From: Xanthobacteraceae bacterium
GTDB taxonomy: Bacteria; Pseudomonadota; Alphaproteobacteria; Rhizobiales; Xanthobacteraceae
DNA: 39,460 bases
Direction: 5' to 3'
Assembly: GCA_019748335.1 (NCBI GenBank)
Contig: JAIEPP010000681.1
Location: 1-39,460 of the forward strand
Program-made: the position numbers and the translations under genes
Shown here: positions 17,371 to 25,715 of the stretch, piece by piece
Position numbering within the stretch: position 1 is the first letter of the stretch
Layout: each line of letters opens with the position of its first letter
The notes under the pieces: model-generated
Database searches by the model: none
Told to the model about the DNA's origin: nothing
Seen by the model: the letters and a program-made list of their open reading frames with translations, nothing else

Positions 17371-17646
17371 TTAGGCCAACAGGTCGTTATCTTCGGGGTG
17401 CTTTGACATGTAGCCGCGGATGAACTCGCATTCGACGGTAAGCTTGCGCCCTTGCGCCCGCACCGCATCAAGCGTGGCGCGGGCGAGTTTGGAGCCGACG
17501 CCCTTGCCGCCGAGCTCCGGCGGCACCACCGTATGAACCAGCGTGATCGTATCCGGCGTTTTCCGGTAGCTGACAAACGCCGTCTTCCCCTCGACATCGA
17601 GTTCGAACCGATGGCGTTCCTCGTTGTCACGGAAATCGCTGCTCAT
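17371..17646 (-). CDS. Small GNAT-family (YjdJ-type) N-acetyltransferase-like protein
   Basis: A 91-aa single-domain GNAT protein of the short YjdJ/GCN5-related type. It has the strand pair KTAFVSYRKTPDTITLVHTV, the acetyl-CoA loop ELGGKGVGSKLARATL and the closing CEFIRGYMSKHPE. Proteins of this length bind acetyl-CoA, but their acceptors are unknown. GGAG lies 8 bases before the ATG at 17646. It starts 14 bases after the flavin reductase-like gene stop, so the two form an operon. Confidence 0.88.
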   Translation of the reverse strand: MSSDFRDNEERHRFELDVEGKTAFVSYRKTPDTITLVHTVVPPELGGKGVGSKLARATLDAVRAQGRKLTVECEFIRGYMSKHPEDNDLLA

Positions 17647-17660
17647 GGTAGTTTCTCCGG

Positions 17661-18278
17661 CTAGGCCTTCTTCGCGCCTTCGGCCGGCGGGAACACCACG
17701 CGGTCGTCGGTGCGGCAATAGCGGTCGGCGAACATGCGGCCGATCGGATGATAGCGCTCCATGTGCACGCGCATGGCGTCAGGGTCCCACAGGTCGTCGC
17801 GGATGTGGAACTGGATGCCTTCGCCCATGATCAGCATGCGGTCGCCGTTGACGTCGATGGTCTTCCAGGTCTTGCACTCCATGGCGAACGGCGCATCGGC
17901 CAGGCGCGGCACCGCGATCCTGGTCGAGGGCGCGAGCTTGAGGTTGAGATAATCCGGTTCGCCGATCTCGGGCGGAAAATCGCCGCTGGATTCATGCATC
18001 GCCTGCGCCAGCGGCTCGTCGGTCATGTTGACCACGAACTCGCCGGTGCGCTCGACATTGATCTGGGTGTCCTTGGCCCGCCCGTCGGTGCGCCGGTTGG
18101 CGGCGAACATGCACAGCGGCGGGTCTTCGCAGAACACGTTGAAGAAGCTGAAGGGCGCGGCGTTGACCACGCCTGATGGCCCCACCGTCGTCACCCACGC
18201 GATCGGCCGCGGCAGCACGAACGACGCCAGCACCTTGTAGCGCTCGCGGGGTTTGAGATCGGAGGGGGCGTATTGCAT
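17661..18278 (-). CDS. Flavin reductase-like FMN-binding protein (DIM6/NTAB family)
   Basis: A 205-aa split-barrel flavoprotein. The family core is intact: VLPRPIAWVTTVGPSGVVNA (residues ~22-41), APFSFFNVFCEDPPLCMF, then KDTQINVERTGEFVVNM and the C-terminal HIRDDLWDP. Relatives bind FMN and serve as flavin reductases or as partners of monooxygenases; a flavin supply role for an unseen two-component oxygenase is possible. The ATG at 18278 is preferred because the product then starts where the family starts; earlier starts fall into a palindromic repeat. The ribosome site is weak. Confidence 0.88.
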   Translation of the reverse strand: MQYAPSDLKPRERYKVLASFVLPRPIAWVTTVGPSGVVNAAPFSFFNVFCEDPPLCMFAANRRTDGRAKDTQINVERTGEFVVNMTDEPLAQAMHESSGDFPPEIGEPDYLNLKLAPSTRIAVPRLADAPFAMECKTWKTIDVNGDRMLIMGEGIQFHIRDDLWDPDAMRVHMERYHPIGRMFADRYCRTDDRVVFPPAEGAKKA

Positions 18279-18327
18279 GGGGGCTTCTCGGGTGAGGGAC
18301 TCTTTGACGGGTGAGTTTGCGGAGGCA

Positions 18328-18476
18328 CCCCCACCCCAACCCTCCCCCGCAAGCGGGAGAGGGGGGCCGGTCAGCATTCGCTGCGGCATTTAAGTTCAAC
18401 AATTTCGGAGCGCACTGTCGACCACACGCCGTGCTCGACTCCCTCTCCCGCTTGCGGGGGAGGGTTGGGGTGGGGG
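18328..18476. repeat. Inverted repeat with 36-base perfect arms
   Basis: Arms at 18328-18363 and 18441-18476 are perfect inverted copies. The left arm begins CCCCCACCCCAACCC and ends in a short self-complementary GCAAGC block. About 77 bases lie between the arms. It separates the acyl-CoA dehydrogenase gene from the flavin reductase-like gene read in the same direction. Confidence 0.85.
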
Positions 18477-18516
18477 CGCCGCACGGGGACTCCCGATGAC
18501 GCGCCCCCGAACAACC

Positions 18517-19791
18517 CTACGGCATGCTCAGTTCGTGGCGGCCGACCACCATCCAGTGCACTTCGTCCGGACCGTCGGCGAAGCGGAGGTGGCGGACGTC
18601 CTGGTACATTTCGCCGAGCGGGCTCCAGTGCGAAATGCCGGTGGCGCCGTGCATCTGGATCGCCTGGTCGATGATCTTGCAGGTGCGTTCCGGCACCATG
18701 GCCTTGACCATGCTGACCCAGATCCGCGCTTCCTTGTTGCCGAGCACGTCCATCGCCTTGGCCGCTTTCAGCACCATCAGCCGCATCGCCTCGATCTCGC
18801 AGCGCGCCTGCGCGATGATCTGCATGTTGCCGCCGAGATGGGCGATCTTCTTGCCGAAGGCTTCGCGGGTCAGGCCGCGCGACACCATCAGGTCGAGCGC
18901 CTTCTCTGCCTTGCCGATCGTGCGCATGCAGTGATGGATGCGGCCCGGTCCGAGCCGGACCTGCGAGATTTCAAAGCCGCGGCCTTCGCCGAGCAGGATG
19001 TTCTCCTTCGGCACCCGGCAATTGTTGAAGCGCAGGTGCATGTGGCCGCGCGGCGCGTGGTCGTGGCCGAACACGTGCATCGGGCCCAAAATCTCGACGC
19101 CGGGGGTGTCGATCGGCACCAGGATCTGCGACTGCTGCTTGCTCGGCGCCGCGTCCGGGTTGGTCTTCACCATCACGATCATGATCTTGCAGCGCGGATC
19201 GCCGGCGCCGGAAATGTAATACTTCTCGCCGTTGATCACCCACTCGTCGCCGACCAGCTTTGCGGTGGTCGAGATGTTCTTGGCATCCGACGAGGCCACA
19301 TTGGGTTCGGTCATCGCGTAGGCGGAGCGGATCTCGCCGGCCAGCAGCGGCTTCAGCCACTTGTCCTTCTGCGCCTTGGTGCCGACGCGCTCGAGCACTT
19401 CCATGTTGCCGGTGTCGGGCGCCGAGCAGTTCATGGTCTCGGAGGCCATCGGGTTCTTCGCCAACTCGACCGCGATATAGGCGTAGTCGAGGTTCTTCAG
19501 GCCCTGGCCGGTCTCGTCGTCGGGCAGGAAGAAGTTCCAGAGGCCGACTTCCTTGGCCTTGTCCTTGGCCTTTTGCAGACATGCAAGCTGCTCCGGCGTG
19601 AAGCTCCAGCGGTCCTTCTTGTTTTCGCCGAGTTTTGCGAATTCGACCGACATCGGGTCGACGGTTTCGCGGATGAATTTCTTGACGTGCTCGTACAGCG
19701 GGCGAACCTGCTCCGACATCCGCAGGTCGTTCAGTTCCTCTTCCGGATTGAGGTTATAGGTCGTGGTCCGCGGGATGTAGGCGTGTTTCAT
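18517..19791 (-). CDS. Acyl-CoA dehydrogenase, ACAD10/ACAD11 type (LvaC-like candidate)
   Basis: FAD acyl-CoA dehydrogenase of 424 aa. Diagnostic ACAD10/11 features are AYAMTEPNVASSDAKNIS (middle beta domain), the YYISGAGDP segment and the C-terminal RHLRFADGPDEVHWMVV in place of the usual Y-E-G-T motif. In mammals this domain is fused to a phosphotransferase domain; in Pseudomonas putida the LvaC protein of this type turns 4-phosphoacyl-CoA into an enoyl-CoA. A separate phosphotransferase with its small partner lies 7 kb away (26573-28007). GGGAGGAAT precedes the ATG. Divergent from a nitronate-monooxygenase-like gene, with two palindromes in the 300-base gap. Confidence 0.9.
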   Translation of the reverse strand: MKHAYIPRTTTYNLNPEEELNDLRMSEQVRPLYEHVKKFIRETVDPMSVEFAKLGENKKDRWSFTPEQLACLQKAKDKAKEVGLWNFFLPDDETGQGLKNLDYAYIAVELAKNPMASETMNCSAPDTGNMEVLERVGTKAQKDKWLKPLLAGEIRSAYAMTEPNVASSDAKNISTTAKLVGDEWVINGEKYYISGAGDPRCKIMIVMVKTNPDAAPSKQQSQILVPIDTPGVEILGPMHVFGHDHAPRGHMHLRFNNCRVPKENILLGEGRGFEISQVRLGPGRIHHCMRTIGKAEKALDLMVSRGLTREAFGKKIAHLGGNMQIIAQARCEIEAMRLMVLKAAKAMDVLGNKEARIWVSMVKAMVPERTCKIIDQAIQMHGATGISHWSPLGEMYQDVRHLRFADGPDEVHWMVVGRHELSMP

Positions 19792-20091
19792 GGATTATTC
19801 CTCCCATTTGCGCGGATCGTTGGTCCGCGGGCGCGCGCTTAGGCTCGTTGGCCGGCAATGTAGACGCCGGGGAGGGGCTTGTACAAGCATACGTCACGCC
19901 GCATTTTTTTTCTCGATTTTTCTCCTGGGGGAATATGACCGGTATTCCGAACGGGTTCTGCCGGTGTTGAACGCATCGGGAACGATCCAAAAAATCGCCG
20001 GTGGCGGACCTAGCCCTCGCGCACCGGCTGACGCATGGTCGAGCCTTACGGCCATTGCGAAAGACATAAACGGCAGCGGGAGAGATTTCTG
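19792..20091. promoter_or_regulatory. Divergent intergenic region with two palindromes
   Basis: This 300-base gap must hold promoters for both the dehydrogenase (minus) and the flavoenzyme (plus). I see a perfect 12-base palindrome GCTTGTACAAGC at 19877-19888 and an inverted repeat GGAATA (19930-19935) / TATTCC (19943-19948). Both are candidate operators. I could not place a convincing -35/-10 pair. Confidence 0.45.
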
Positions 20092-21093
20092 ATGAAGACG
20101 GCCATCACCGAATTGTTCAACATCAAGCATCCGATCATCCAGGGTGGCATGCATTATGTCGGCTTTGCCGAGCTCGCTTCCGCGGTCTCCAATGCCGGCG
20201 GCCTCGGCATCATCACCGGGTTGACGCAGCGCACCCCGGAATTGCTCGCCAAGGAAATCGCGAAATGTCACGACATGACCGACAAGCCGTTCGGCGTGAA
20301 CCTGACCTTTCTGCCCGCGTTCACCGCGCCGCCTTATCCTGAATACATCGCTGCCATCAAGGAGGGCGGCATCAAGGCGGTCGAGACCGCCGGTCGCAGC
20401 CCCGAGCAGTACATGCCGGCACTGAAGGCGGCCGGCATCAAGGTGATTCACAAATGCACCTCAGTGCGCCACTCGCTGAAGGCCGAGCAGATCGGCTGCG
20501 ACGCCGTCAGCGTCGACGGTTTCGAGTGCGGCGGCCATCCCGGCGAGGACGACATGCCGAACATGATCCTGCTGCCGCGCGCGGCGGAAGAGCTGAAGAT
20601 CCCGTTCGTGGCGTCGGGCGGCATGGCCGATGCGCGCAGCCTGGTCGCGGCGCTGGCGATGGGCGCGCAGGGCATGAACATGGGCACGCGCTTCATGGCG
20701 ACCAAGGAGGCGCCGATCCACGACAACGTCAAGCAGGCGCTGGTGGCGGCGACCGAATTCGACACGCGGCTGATCATGCGCGCGATCCGCAATACCGAAC
20801 GGGTGTTGAAGAACCCCGCGGTCGATCATTTGCTCGAGATCGAGCGCGAGAAGGGCGCCAAGCTGAAGATCGACGACATCCACGATATGGTCGCAGGCGT
20901 CTATCCCAAGGTCATGATCGACGGCCAGATGGACGCCGGCGCCTGGAGCTGCGGCATGGTGGTGGGCTTGATCCACGACATCCCGACCGTCAAGGAATTG
21001 ATCGACCGGATCATGACCGAGGCTGAAAAGCTGATCCGCGGCCGGCTGACCGGCTTTCTCGACGGCGATGCGCCATCGAAGAAGGTGGCGTAG
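20092..21093 (+). CDS. Nitronate monooxygenase-like FMN enzyme (possible acyl-CoA desaturase)
   Basis: A 333-aa TIM-barrel FMN protein. The N-terminus ITELFNIKHPIIQGGMHYVG, the VDGFECGGHPGEDD motif and the FMN-phosphate segment IPFVASGGMADARSLVAALA MGAQGMNMGTRFM are diagnostic of the family. GGGAGAG lies about 9 bases before the ATG at 20092; the frame is open earlier but without a site. It is distant from the first flavoprotein here (4486-5619). The pairing with an acyl-CoA dehydrogenase promoter region and the size fit the IpdC-like branch that oxidises CoA thioesters in steroid-ring catabolism, but true nitronate oxidation or a FabK-like reductase role cannot be excluded. Confidence 0.88.
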   Translation: MKTAITELFNIKHPIIQGGMHYVGFAELASAVSNAGGLGIITGLTQRTPELLAKEIAKCHDMTDKPFGVNLTFLPAFTAPPYPEYIAAIKEGGIKAVETAGRSPEQYMPALKAAGIKVIHKCTSVRHSLKAEQIGCDAVSVDGFECGGHPGEDDMPNMILLPRAAEELKIPFVASGGMADARSLVAALAMGAQGMNMGTRFMATKEAPIHDNVKQALVAATEFDTRLIMRAIRNTERVLKNPAVDHLLEIEREKGAKLKIDDIHDMVAGVYPKVMIDGQMDAGAWSCGMVVGLIHDIPTVKELIDRIMTEAEKLIRGRLTGFLDGDAPSKKVA

Positions 21094-21171
21094 TCCGTGG
21101 GGCGGGCTATCAACTTGTCCACGTAGCTCACATGGCGAACGTGGCGGCTTGATCCGCGATCTCTGTCTCCG

Positions 21172-21210
21172 AAAAAAAGAGTGGGTTACGCCTTGTGGCG
21201 AAACCCACTC
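21172..21210 (-). terminator. Rho-independent terminator, minus strand
   Basis: Hairpin at 21179-21210 with arms GAGTGGGT and ACCCACTC plus an inner CGCC/GGCG stem. Read on the minus strand it is followed directly by seven T (21178-21172). It lies about 40 bases after the stop of the small minus-strand gene at 21249-21454. Confidence 0.75.
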
Positions 21211-21248
21211 CACGATTGCTCAGGCTGATCGTCGCGATTTTCCAGGTT

Positions 21249-21454
21249 CTATCCCTTGGAGCCGGCATCGCGGCACTTTCGATAAGGCTCGGCTTTTGCG
21301 GCGGGCACGGTGTACGCCCTCCATTCCGCGTGGGTGAATCCGTATTTCTTCATGCAAGCCAGCGCATGGGGGTATTGTTGGGAGGTTCCGCATTTGCAGG
21401 AATCGTGGACAGGGCGACCAGAAGCAGCGTGGCACTCAAGGCAATTTTCATCAT
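21249..21454 (-). pseudogene. Small secreted protein gene with a frameshift
   Basis: An ATGATG at 21454 opens a frame with a textbook signal peptide (KIALSATLLLVALSTIPANA followed by EPPNN) that stops at 21350. A different frame then continues without a break as HALACMKKYGFTHAEWRAYT to a stop at 21249, ending in KCRDAGSKG. Adding one base, most simply one C to the CCCCC run near 21366-21370, joins them into a 68-residue exported protein with two cysteines. The minus-strand terminator just downstream supports a real gene. Either the gene is broken or the window has a one-base error. I do not recognise the family. Confidence 0.6.
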
Positions 21455-21621
21455 AACCCCCAATGTAAGCCTGCAACCTGCAGGAGCATAGGTTCTCAAC
21501 ATCTCAAGCGACGAGGCTGCAATATTGCCGCTGCCCGCTTCAAGGCAGGCCCTGCGAACGTCAGTGGCGAGAACGGTTGAGTGCTCGGCGATTGCCTGAT
21601 GGAGCGCCGTCTCGATCGGGC

Positions 21622-22458
21622 TCAGGGCAGCGGCATCCCGGCATTGTTCACGATCAGGTTGCCGGTATCGACCGGGCTGAGGTCGCTGACACTGGCGTCG
21701 CCGAGGAACGCGTCGAGGGCAGCCTGGATCGCTTCCTTGGCCTTCGCCGGACCACGATCGCTCATCCAGGTGTGCTGGTATTTCGTCTGCACGATGTCGA
21801 TGCCGTCCGCCTTGGCTTGCTCGGGCGTCGGCAGCACGCCGGGATCGGTCTTGAAGTGCGGATCGTCCGAACGGAACGACAGGATTTTCATCTTGTCGCT
21901 GAGCACGAACGGCACGCGCAGGTTATCCAGCGTGACGACCTTGGTCGTCAGGTCCGGATGCTGCTTGGCGAAAAACATCGCGGTGTCGCCGCCATTGGAG
22001 TGGCCGACCAGCGTGAGATGATCGTAATCCGCATTGGGATCGCGCTTCTTCAACTGGTCGAGCGCGAACAGGATATTGGCCTCGCCCTTCTTGTAGACGT
22101 CGAGCCGGCCGACATAGGGCTGGCCTTCCTTGGTCACCAGCGGCGGATCGTTCGGGTTGTCCTGCTGGATGCTGACGACCATGTAGCCACGGGCGGCGAA
22201 CACGTTGGCGAGAAACGAATACTCGGTGTTGCGCACGGTATTGCCGTTGGAGATGATGGCGACCGGAAGCTTCCAGTAGCCGGCATCGGCTTTCCATTCG
22301 TAATCGCGGCGCACGGCGACATCGACCGTGACCGGCCGCTGCCGCGCCGCGTCGAACAGGTCGAGCTGTTCGTGGCGAATGCCCCATTTGCTCATAGCGT
22401 AATATTGCGCGCCGACCACGGCGCACAAGCACGCCAGAACTGTGATCCCGCGCCTCAT
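21622..22458 (-). CDS. Exported or membrane-anchored alpha/beta hydrolase
   Basis: A 278-aa serine hydrolase-fold protein with an N-terminal hydrophobic segment (ITVLACLCAVVGAQYYA) acting as signal peptide or anchor. The nucleophile elbow TLVGHSNGGDTAMFF is clear; the acid is likely in SFRSDDPHFKTDP and the base in YQHTWMSDRG, so the triad appears complete. The order YMVVSIQQDNPNDPP resembles dienelactone hydrolase/PET-hydrolase-like proteins that open esters in the periplasm. Read in the same direction as the VOC gene but separated from it by 255 bases with a long repeat. GGAAACG precedes the ATG. Confidence 0.85.
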   Translation of the reverse strand: MRRGITVLACLCAVVGAQYYAMSKWGIRHEQLDLFDAARQRPVTVDVAVRRDYEWKADAGYWKLPVAIISNGNTVRNTEYSFLANVFAARGYMVVSIQQDNPNDPPLVTKEGQPYVGRLDVYKKGEANILFALDQLKKRDPNADYDHLTLVGHSNGGDTAMFFAKQHPDLTTKVVTLDNLRVPFVLSDKMKILSFRSDDPHFKTDPGVLPTPEQAKADGIDIVQTKYQHTWMSDRGPAKAKEAIQAALDAFLGDASVSDLSPVDTGNLIVNNAGMPLP

Positions 22459-22580
22459 CGTTTCCGTCCCAAATCAATTGATTTCAATATGTGGTGTTTA
22501 ACGCGCGGGCGGCAGTTCCGGATGGGCTCGGGCGGGCATTAAATTTACGAAAGCTTTCCCGAGCGCGGGAACCGATTTCT

Positions 22581-22710
22581 CCCTCATGGTGAGGAGCGCG
22601 CATTTGCGCGCGTCTCGAACCATGAAGCCGGGTTGGTGACCTCATCCTTCGAGACGCCGCTTCGCGGCTCCTCCAGCGACAACGGCGAAGCCGTTGCGCG
22701 GGGATGAGGG
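22581..22710. repeat. Palindromic intergenic repeat
   Basis: CCTCATGGTGAGGAGCGCGC starts the left half and GAGACGCCGCTTCGCGGCTC lies in the right half, followed by a third hairpin (CAACGGCGAAGCCGTTG). The same three-part layout recurs at 35741-35866 in this window. Confidence 0.8.
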
Positions 22711-22713
22711 CTT

Positions 22714-23091
22714 TTAGGTCATCCGGTGCACGGCGCAGATCTTGTTGCCGTCGGGATCGCGCAGATAGGCGATATACATCTGGTTGCCGACGGCGCCGCG
22801 AATGCCGGGCGGATCTTCGCACGGCGTCGCGCCGTGGGCGACGCCGGCGGCATGCCAGGCGTCGGCCTGCGCGGTCGAGTTGGCGGTAAAGCCGATGGTG
22901 CCGCCGTTGGCGAAGGTCGCCGGCTCGCCGTTGATCGGCTTCGATACCGAAAACGTGCCGGTCTTGGTGAAGTAAAAAATGCGATGGCGGTCGACCTTGG
23001 CCGGACGGACGTCGAGCGTGCCGAGCAGCGCGTCATAAAACGTCTTGGCCCGGTCGAGGTCGTTGGTGCCGATCATAATGTGCGAGAACAT
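22714..23091 (-). CDS. VOC-superfamily (glyoxalase/bleomycin-resistance-like) protein
   Basis: A 125-aa protein with the paired beta-alpha-beta-beta-beta fold of the vicinal oxygen chelate family. It shows HIMIGTNDLDRAKTFYDALL at the N-terminus, a central GGTIGFTANSTAQADAWHAA and the C-terminal YIAYLRDPDGNKICAVH. His4 is the likely first metal ligand. Such short proteins include lyases, dioxygenases and binding proteins; the substrate is unknown. GGGGAGGAG precedes the ATG, an unusually strong site. Confidence 0.9.
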   Translation of the reverse strand: MFSHIMIGTNDLDRAKTFYDALLGTLDVRPAKVDRHRIFYFTKTGTFSVSKPINGEPATFANGGTIGFTANSTAQADAWHAAGVAHGATPCEDPPGIRGAVGNQMYIAYLRDPDGNKICAVHRMT

Positions 23092-23422
23092 TCTTCAGTC
23101 TCCTCCCCAGATTTCCCGGACGTTTGATGTTTGCCGGGGTGCGGCCCTTCAGCGGCGCCGGAAATCAGACGCTAACAGCACCATTCGGCTTTCGGAAGCG
23201 CGAGGCGTAGCGGATTTTACTTCCGGGCGGCCTCGGCAAGGGTCTGCCCATCCCACGTTGCCGGACTTATGCCTGCAACAAGGGCAAACCGCTCGAAGCA
23301 GTGGCAATGTGACGGTAACACCTTGTTGACCAAGCCGTTTTCGGCGGGCTGCCATTCCCTAACGCCGCTTGTGCAGCGCAGCAAAAATCTTACAACGGGG
23401 GCTGACTCGCAAAGGAATTTAA
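23092..23422. other. 331-base divergent gap, nothing clear
   Basis: Between the VOC gene (minus) and the transporter gene (plus). It must contain both promoters, but I find no long inverted repeat, no convincing coding frame and no good -35/-10 pair. The only clear element is AAAGGA just before the transporter start. Confidence 0.5.
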
Positions 23423-24673
23423 GTGTCCGATATCAATGCCGACGCCTGGGTCTCCTCAGGCCATCGCCCGATGGGCTTTCCCGAATTCGTCATCGTCATC
23501 GCCTCGATCATGGCGCTCAATCCGCTGGCGATGGACATGATGCTGCCGGCGTTGCCGAACATCGGCTCCGCGTTCCACATCACCGTCGCCAACCGCCCGC
23601 AAATGGTGCTGTCGACCTTCCTGCTCGGTTTCGGCGTCGGCCAGTTCGTGATGGGGCCGTTGTCCGACCGGTTCGGCCGCCGCCCGGTGCTGCTCGGCGG
23701 CATGGCGGTCTACTGCATCGCCGGCCTGCTCGCGATCGCCGCGCCCTCGTTCGAGACGTTGCTGCTGGCGCGCGCGCTGCAGGGATTGGGAACATCGGCC
23801 ACCCGCGTGATTGCCGTCTCGATCGTGCGCGACTGCTATGCCGGCCGCAAGATGGCGAGCGTGATGTCGCTGGCGATGATGGTCTTCATCGCGGTGCCCG
23901 TGATTGCGCCGTCGTTCGGCCAGGCGGTGATGCTGCTGGCGCAATGGCGCGGCATCTTCATCGTGCTGATGCTGTATGGCGTGGCGGCATTCGTCTGGAG
24001 CGCACTGCGGATGCCGGAAACGCTACCGGTGTCCGAACGAAAATCGATCGCCATTCGTGACGTGCTGGGTGCGTTCCGCCAGACCGTGACCAACCGCCAG
24101 ACCTTTGGTTATGCGCTCGCCGCCGGCGGAGTGATGGGCTCGCTGTTCGCCTTCGTGTTCTCGTCGCAGCAGATCTTTACCGAGATCTACCACCTCGGGC
24201 ATTATTTTCCGCTGGCGTTCGCGGCGATCGCCGTCGGTGTCGCCATCGCCGGCTTTCTCAATGCCAAGATCGTCGGCCGGGTCGGCATGCGCGTGATGTC
24301 GCATACCGCGCTGGTGATTTTCGTCGCGGTGGCCGGCACCATGTTCGCAGCTACCCGGCTGAACATGCTGCCGCTGGGACTGTTCATGCCGCTGGCGGCG
24401 CTGATGATGTTTGCCTTCGGCCTGATGATGGCGAACTTTACCGCGCTTGCCATGGAGCCGCAGGGCCACATCGCCGGCACCGCGTCGTCGCTGTACGGCT
24501 CGATCACGACGCTGCTCGGCATCGGCATCGGCGCCACCATCGGCCAGGACTTTGACGGCACGCTGGTGCCGTTCACGACCGGCTTCTTCCTCTGCACGCT
24601 GGCCGCGCTCGGCGTGGTACTGGTGGTCGAGAAGGGCCGGCTGTTCCGGCCGCACCAGTTCGTCGTGAAGTAA
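23423..24673 (+). CDS. MFS drug exporter, Bcr/CflA type, GTG start
   Basis: Inner-membrane transporter of 416 aa with about twelve helices. It shows the DHA1 motif LSDRFGRRPVLLGG after helix 2 and the Bcr-like first helix LNPLAMDMMLPALPNIGSAF. A helix 4/5 stretch (LQGLGTSATRVIAVSIVRDC) also matches Bcr/CflA proteins. GTG at 23423 has AAAGGA 7 bases upstream. Members export drugs, dipeptides or small metabolites; the substrate is unknown. It is a single transcription unit ending in a palindromic repeat. Confidence 0.92.
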   Translation: MSDINADAWVSSGHRPMGFPEFVIVIASIMALNPLAMDMMLPALPNIGSAFHITVANRPQMVLSTFLLGFGVGQFVMGPLSDRFGRRPVLLGGMAVYCIAGLLAIAAPSFETLLLARALQGLGTSATRVIAVSIVRDCYAGRKMASVMSLAMMVFIAVPVIAPSFGQAVMLLAQWRGIFIVLMLYGVAAFVWSALRMPETLPVSERKSIAIRDVLGAFRQTVTNRQTFGYALAAGGVMGSLFAFVFSSQQIFTEIYHLGHYFPLAFAAIAVGVAIAGFLNAKIVGRVGMRVMSHTALVIFVAVAGTMFAATRLNMLPLGLFMPLAALMMFAFGLMMANFTALAMEPQGHIAGTASSLYGSITTLLGIGIGATIGQDFDGTLVPFTTGFFLCTLAALGVVLVVEKGRLFRPHQFVVK

Positions 24674-24686
24674 TAGACGCTCTCCT

Positions 24687-24800
24687 CCGTCATTGCGAGC
24701 GTAGCGAAGCAATCCAGCTCACCACGCAAAGAAAGAGTGGATTGCTTCGTCGCTATGCTCCCTTGCACAAACGCTTCGCGTTTGTTGCAGGCAATGACGG
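24687..24800. repeat. Palindromic repeat with a nested hairpin
   Basis: Outer arms start CCGTCATTGCGAGC and end GCAATGACGG; inner blocks GAAGCAATCCA and TGGATTGCTTC pair. Unlike the sister copy at 28028-28106, this one contains an extra hairpin at 24768-24786 (arms ACAAACGC and GCGTTTGT). It lies between convergent genes. Confidence 0.8.
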
Positions 24801-24828
24801 TGAGGGCTCGGACGCCCGCAACCAATCC

Positions 24829-25605
24829 TCAAAACGCCGTATATCCGCCGTCGATCACGAACGTATCCGCCGTATGATACGACGACGCCTTGCTCATGAT
24901 GTAGACCGCGATGCCGCCGAAATCGGAGGGCTCGCCGAAGCGGCGGACCGGGATGCGGGGCATCACGTTGGCGACGAACTTGTCGTTGGCCATGATGTTG
25001 GCGGTCATGTCGCTCTTGATCCAGCCGGGCAGGATCGCGTTCGCGGTGACGCCGTAGCGGGCGAGTTCAACGGCGAGCGCGCGGCACAGCGCGTTCAGCG
25101 CCGCCTTGGTGCCGGCATAATGCTCATTGCGCGCGGTGCCGAACAGTGACGCCAGGCTCGAGGTCGCCACCAGCCGGCCGAACTTGTCGCCCGCCTCCGC
25201 GCGCTCGGTCATGTGGCGGGCGGCGGCCTGGAACACGTGGAACACGCCGTCGAGATTGGTCGCGAACATCTTTCGCCATTCTTCCTCGGTGCGGTCGATG
25301 AAGGCGCGCCGTCCGCCGCCGCCGATGCCGGCATTGGCAAAGCAGCCGTCGACCCGGCCGAAGGTGTCGAGCGTCGCCTTCATCGCGGCCTTGACGGAAG
25401 CGGGATCGGAGACGTCGCAGATCTGCGTGGCGACCTTGCCTTTGCCGGCCATGCTGGCCGCTGCGTTCTTGTTCTTGTCGGCGTTGCGGCCCCAGATCGA
25501 GACGTTACAGCCTTCGGCGTGCAGCGCCTGCGCGATGCCGAGGCCAATGCCGCCATTGCCGCCGGTGATCACGGCCGTGCGGCCGGTGAGGTCGAAGATG
25601 CTCAT
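24829..25605 (-). CDS. Short-chain dehydrogenase/reductase (SDR)
   Basis: Classical NAD(P)-dependent SDR of 258 aa. Cofactor loop TGGNGGIG (residues 14-21), NAG motif (CFANAGIGGGG), catalytic Ser in VATSSLASLFG and Y-x-x-x-K as YAGTK are all present, and the C-terminal TFVIDGGYTAF is standard. AAGGAT precedes the ATG at 25605; the frame is open further up without support. It is divergent from the crotonase-phosphotransferase-DUF6285 operon (180 bases apart). If that operon acts on 4-hydroxyacyl-CoA, this SDR could reduce the 4-keto form as LvaD does, but no sequence feature proves it. Confidence 0.92.
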   Translation of the reverse strand: MSIFDLTGRTAVITGGNGGIGLGIAQALHAEGCNVSIWGRNADKNKNAAASMAGKGKVATQICDVSDPASVKAAMKATLDTFGRVDGCFANAGIGGGGRRAFIDRTEEEWRKMFATNLDGVFHVFQAAARHMTERAEAGDKFGRLVATSSLASLFGTARNEHYAGTKAALNALCRALAVELARYGVTANAILPGWIKSDMTANIMANDKFVANVMPRIPVRRFGEPSDFGGIAVYIMSKASSYHTADTFVIDGGYTAF

Positions 25606-25715
25606 ATTGGTATCCTTTGGGTGTTTCCATTTGGTACGGCGCGCTTTAGATACGCGTTCGATGATGGACAGACGTTCAGGGGCAACCATGGACAAGGCCA
25701 TCAGGAAAATCAAAT

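Noticed and set aside
18496..19842. 448-codon open frame on the plus strand
   Set aside because: Antisense to the ACAD10/11-type dehydrogenase; no domain seen.
21249..21476. 75-residue frame with a CLECH haem-like motif
   Set aside because: Its first half is an out-of-frame reading of the signal peptide region; the CxxCH is probably chance, and only the second half is taken as real coding sequence.
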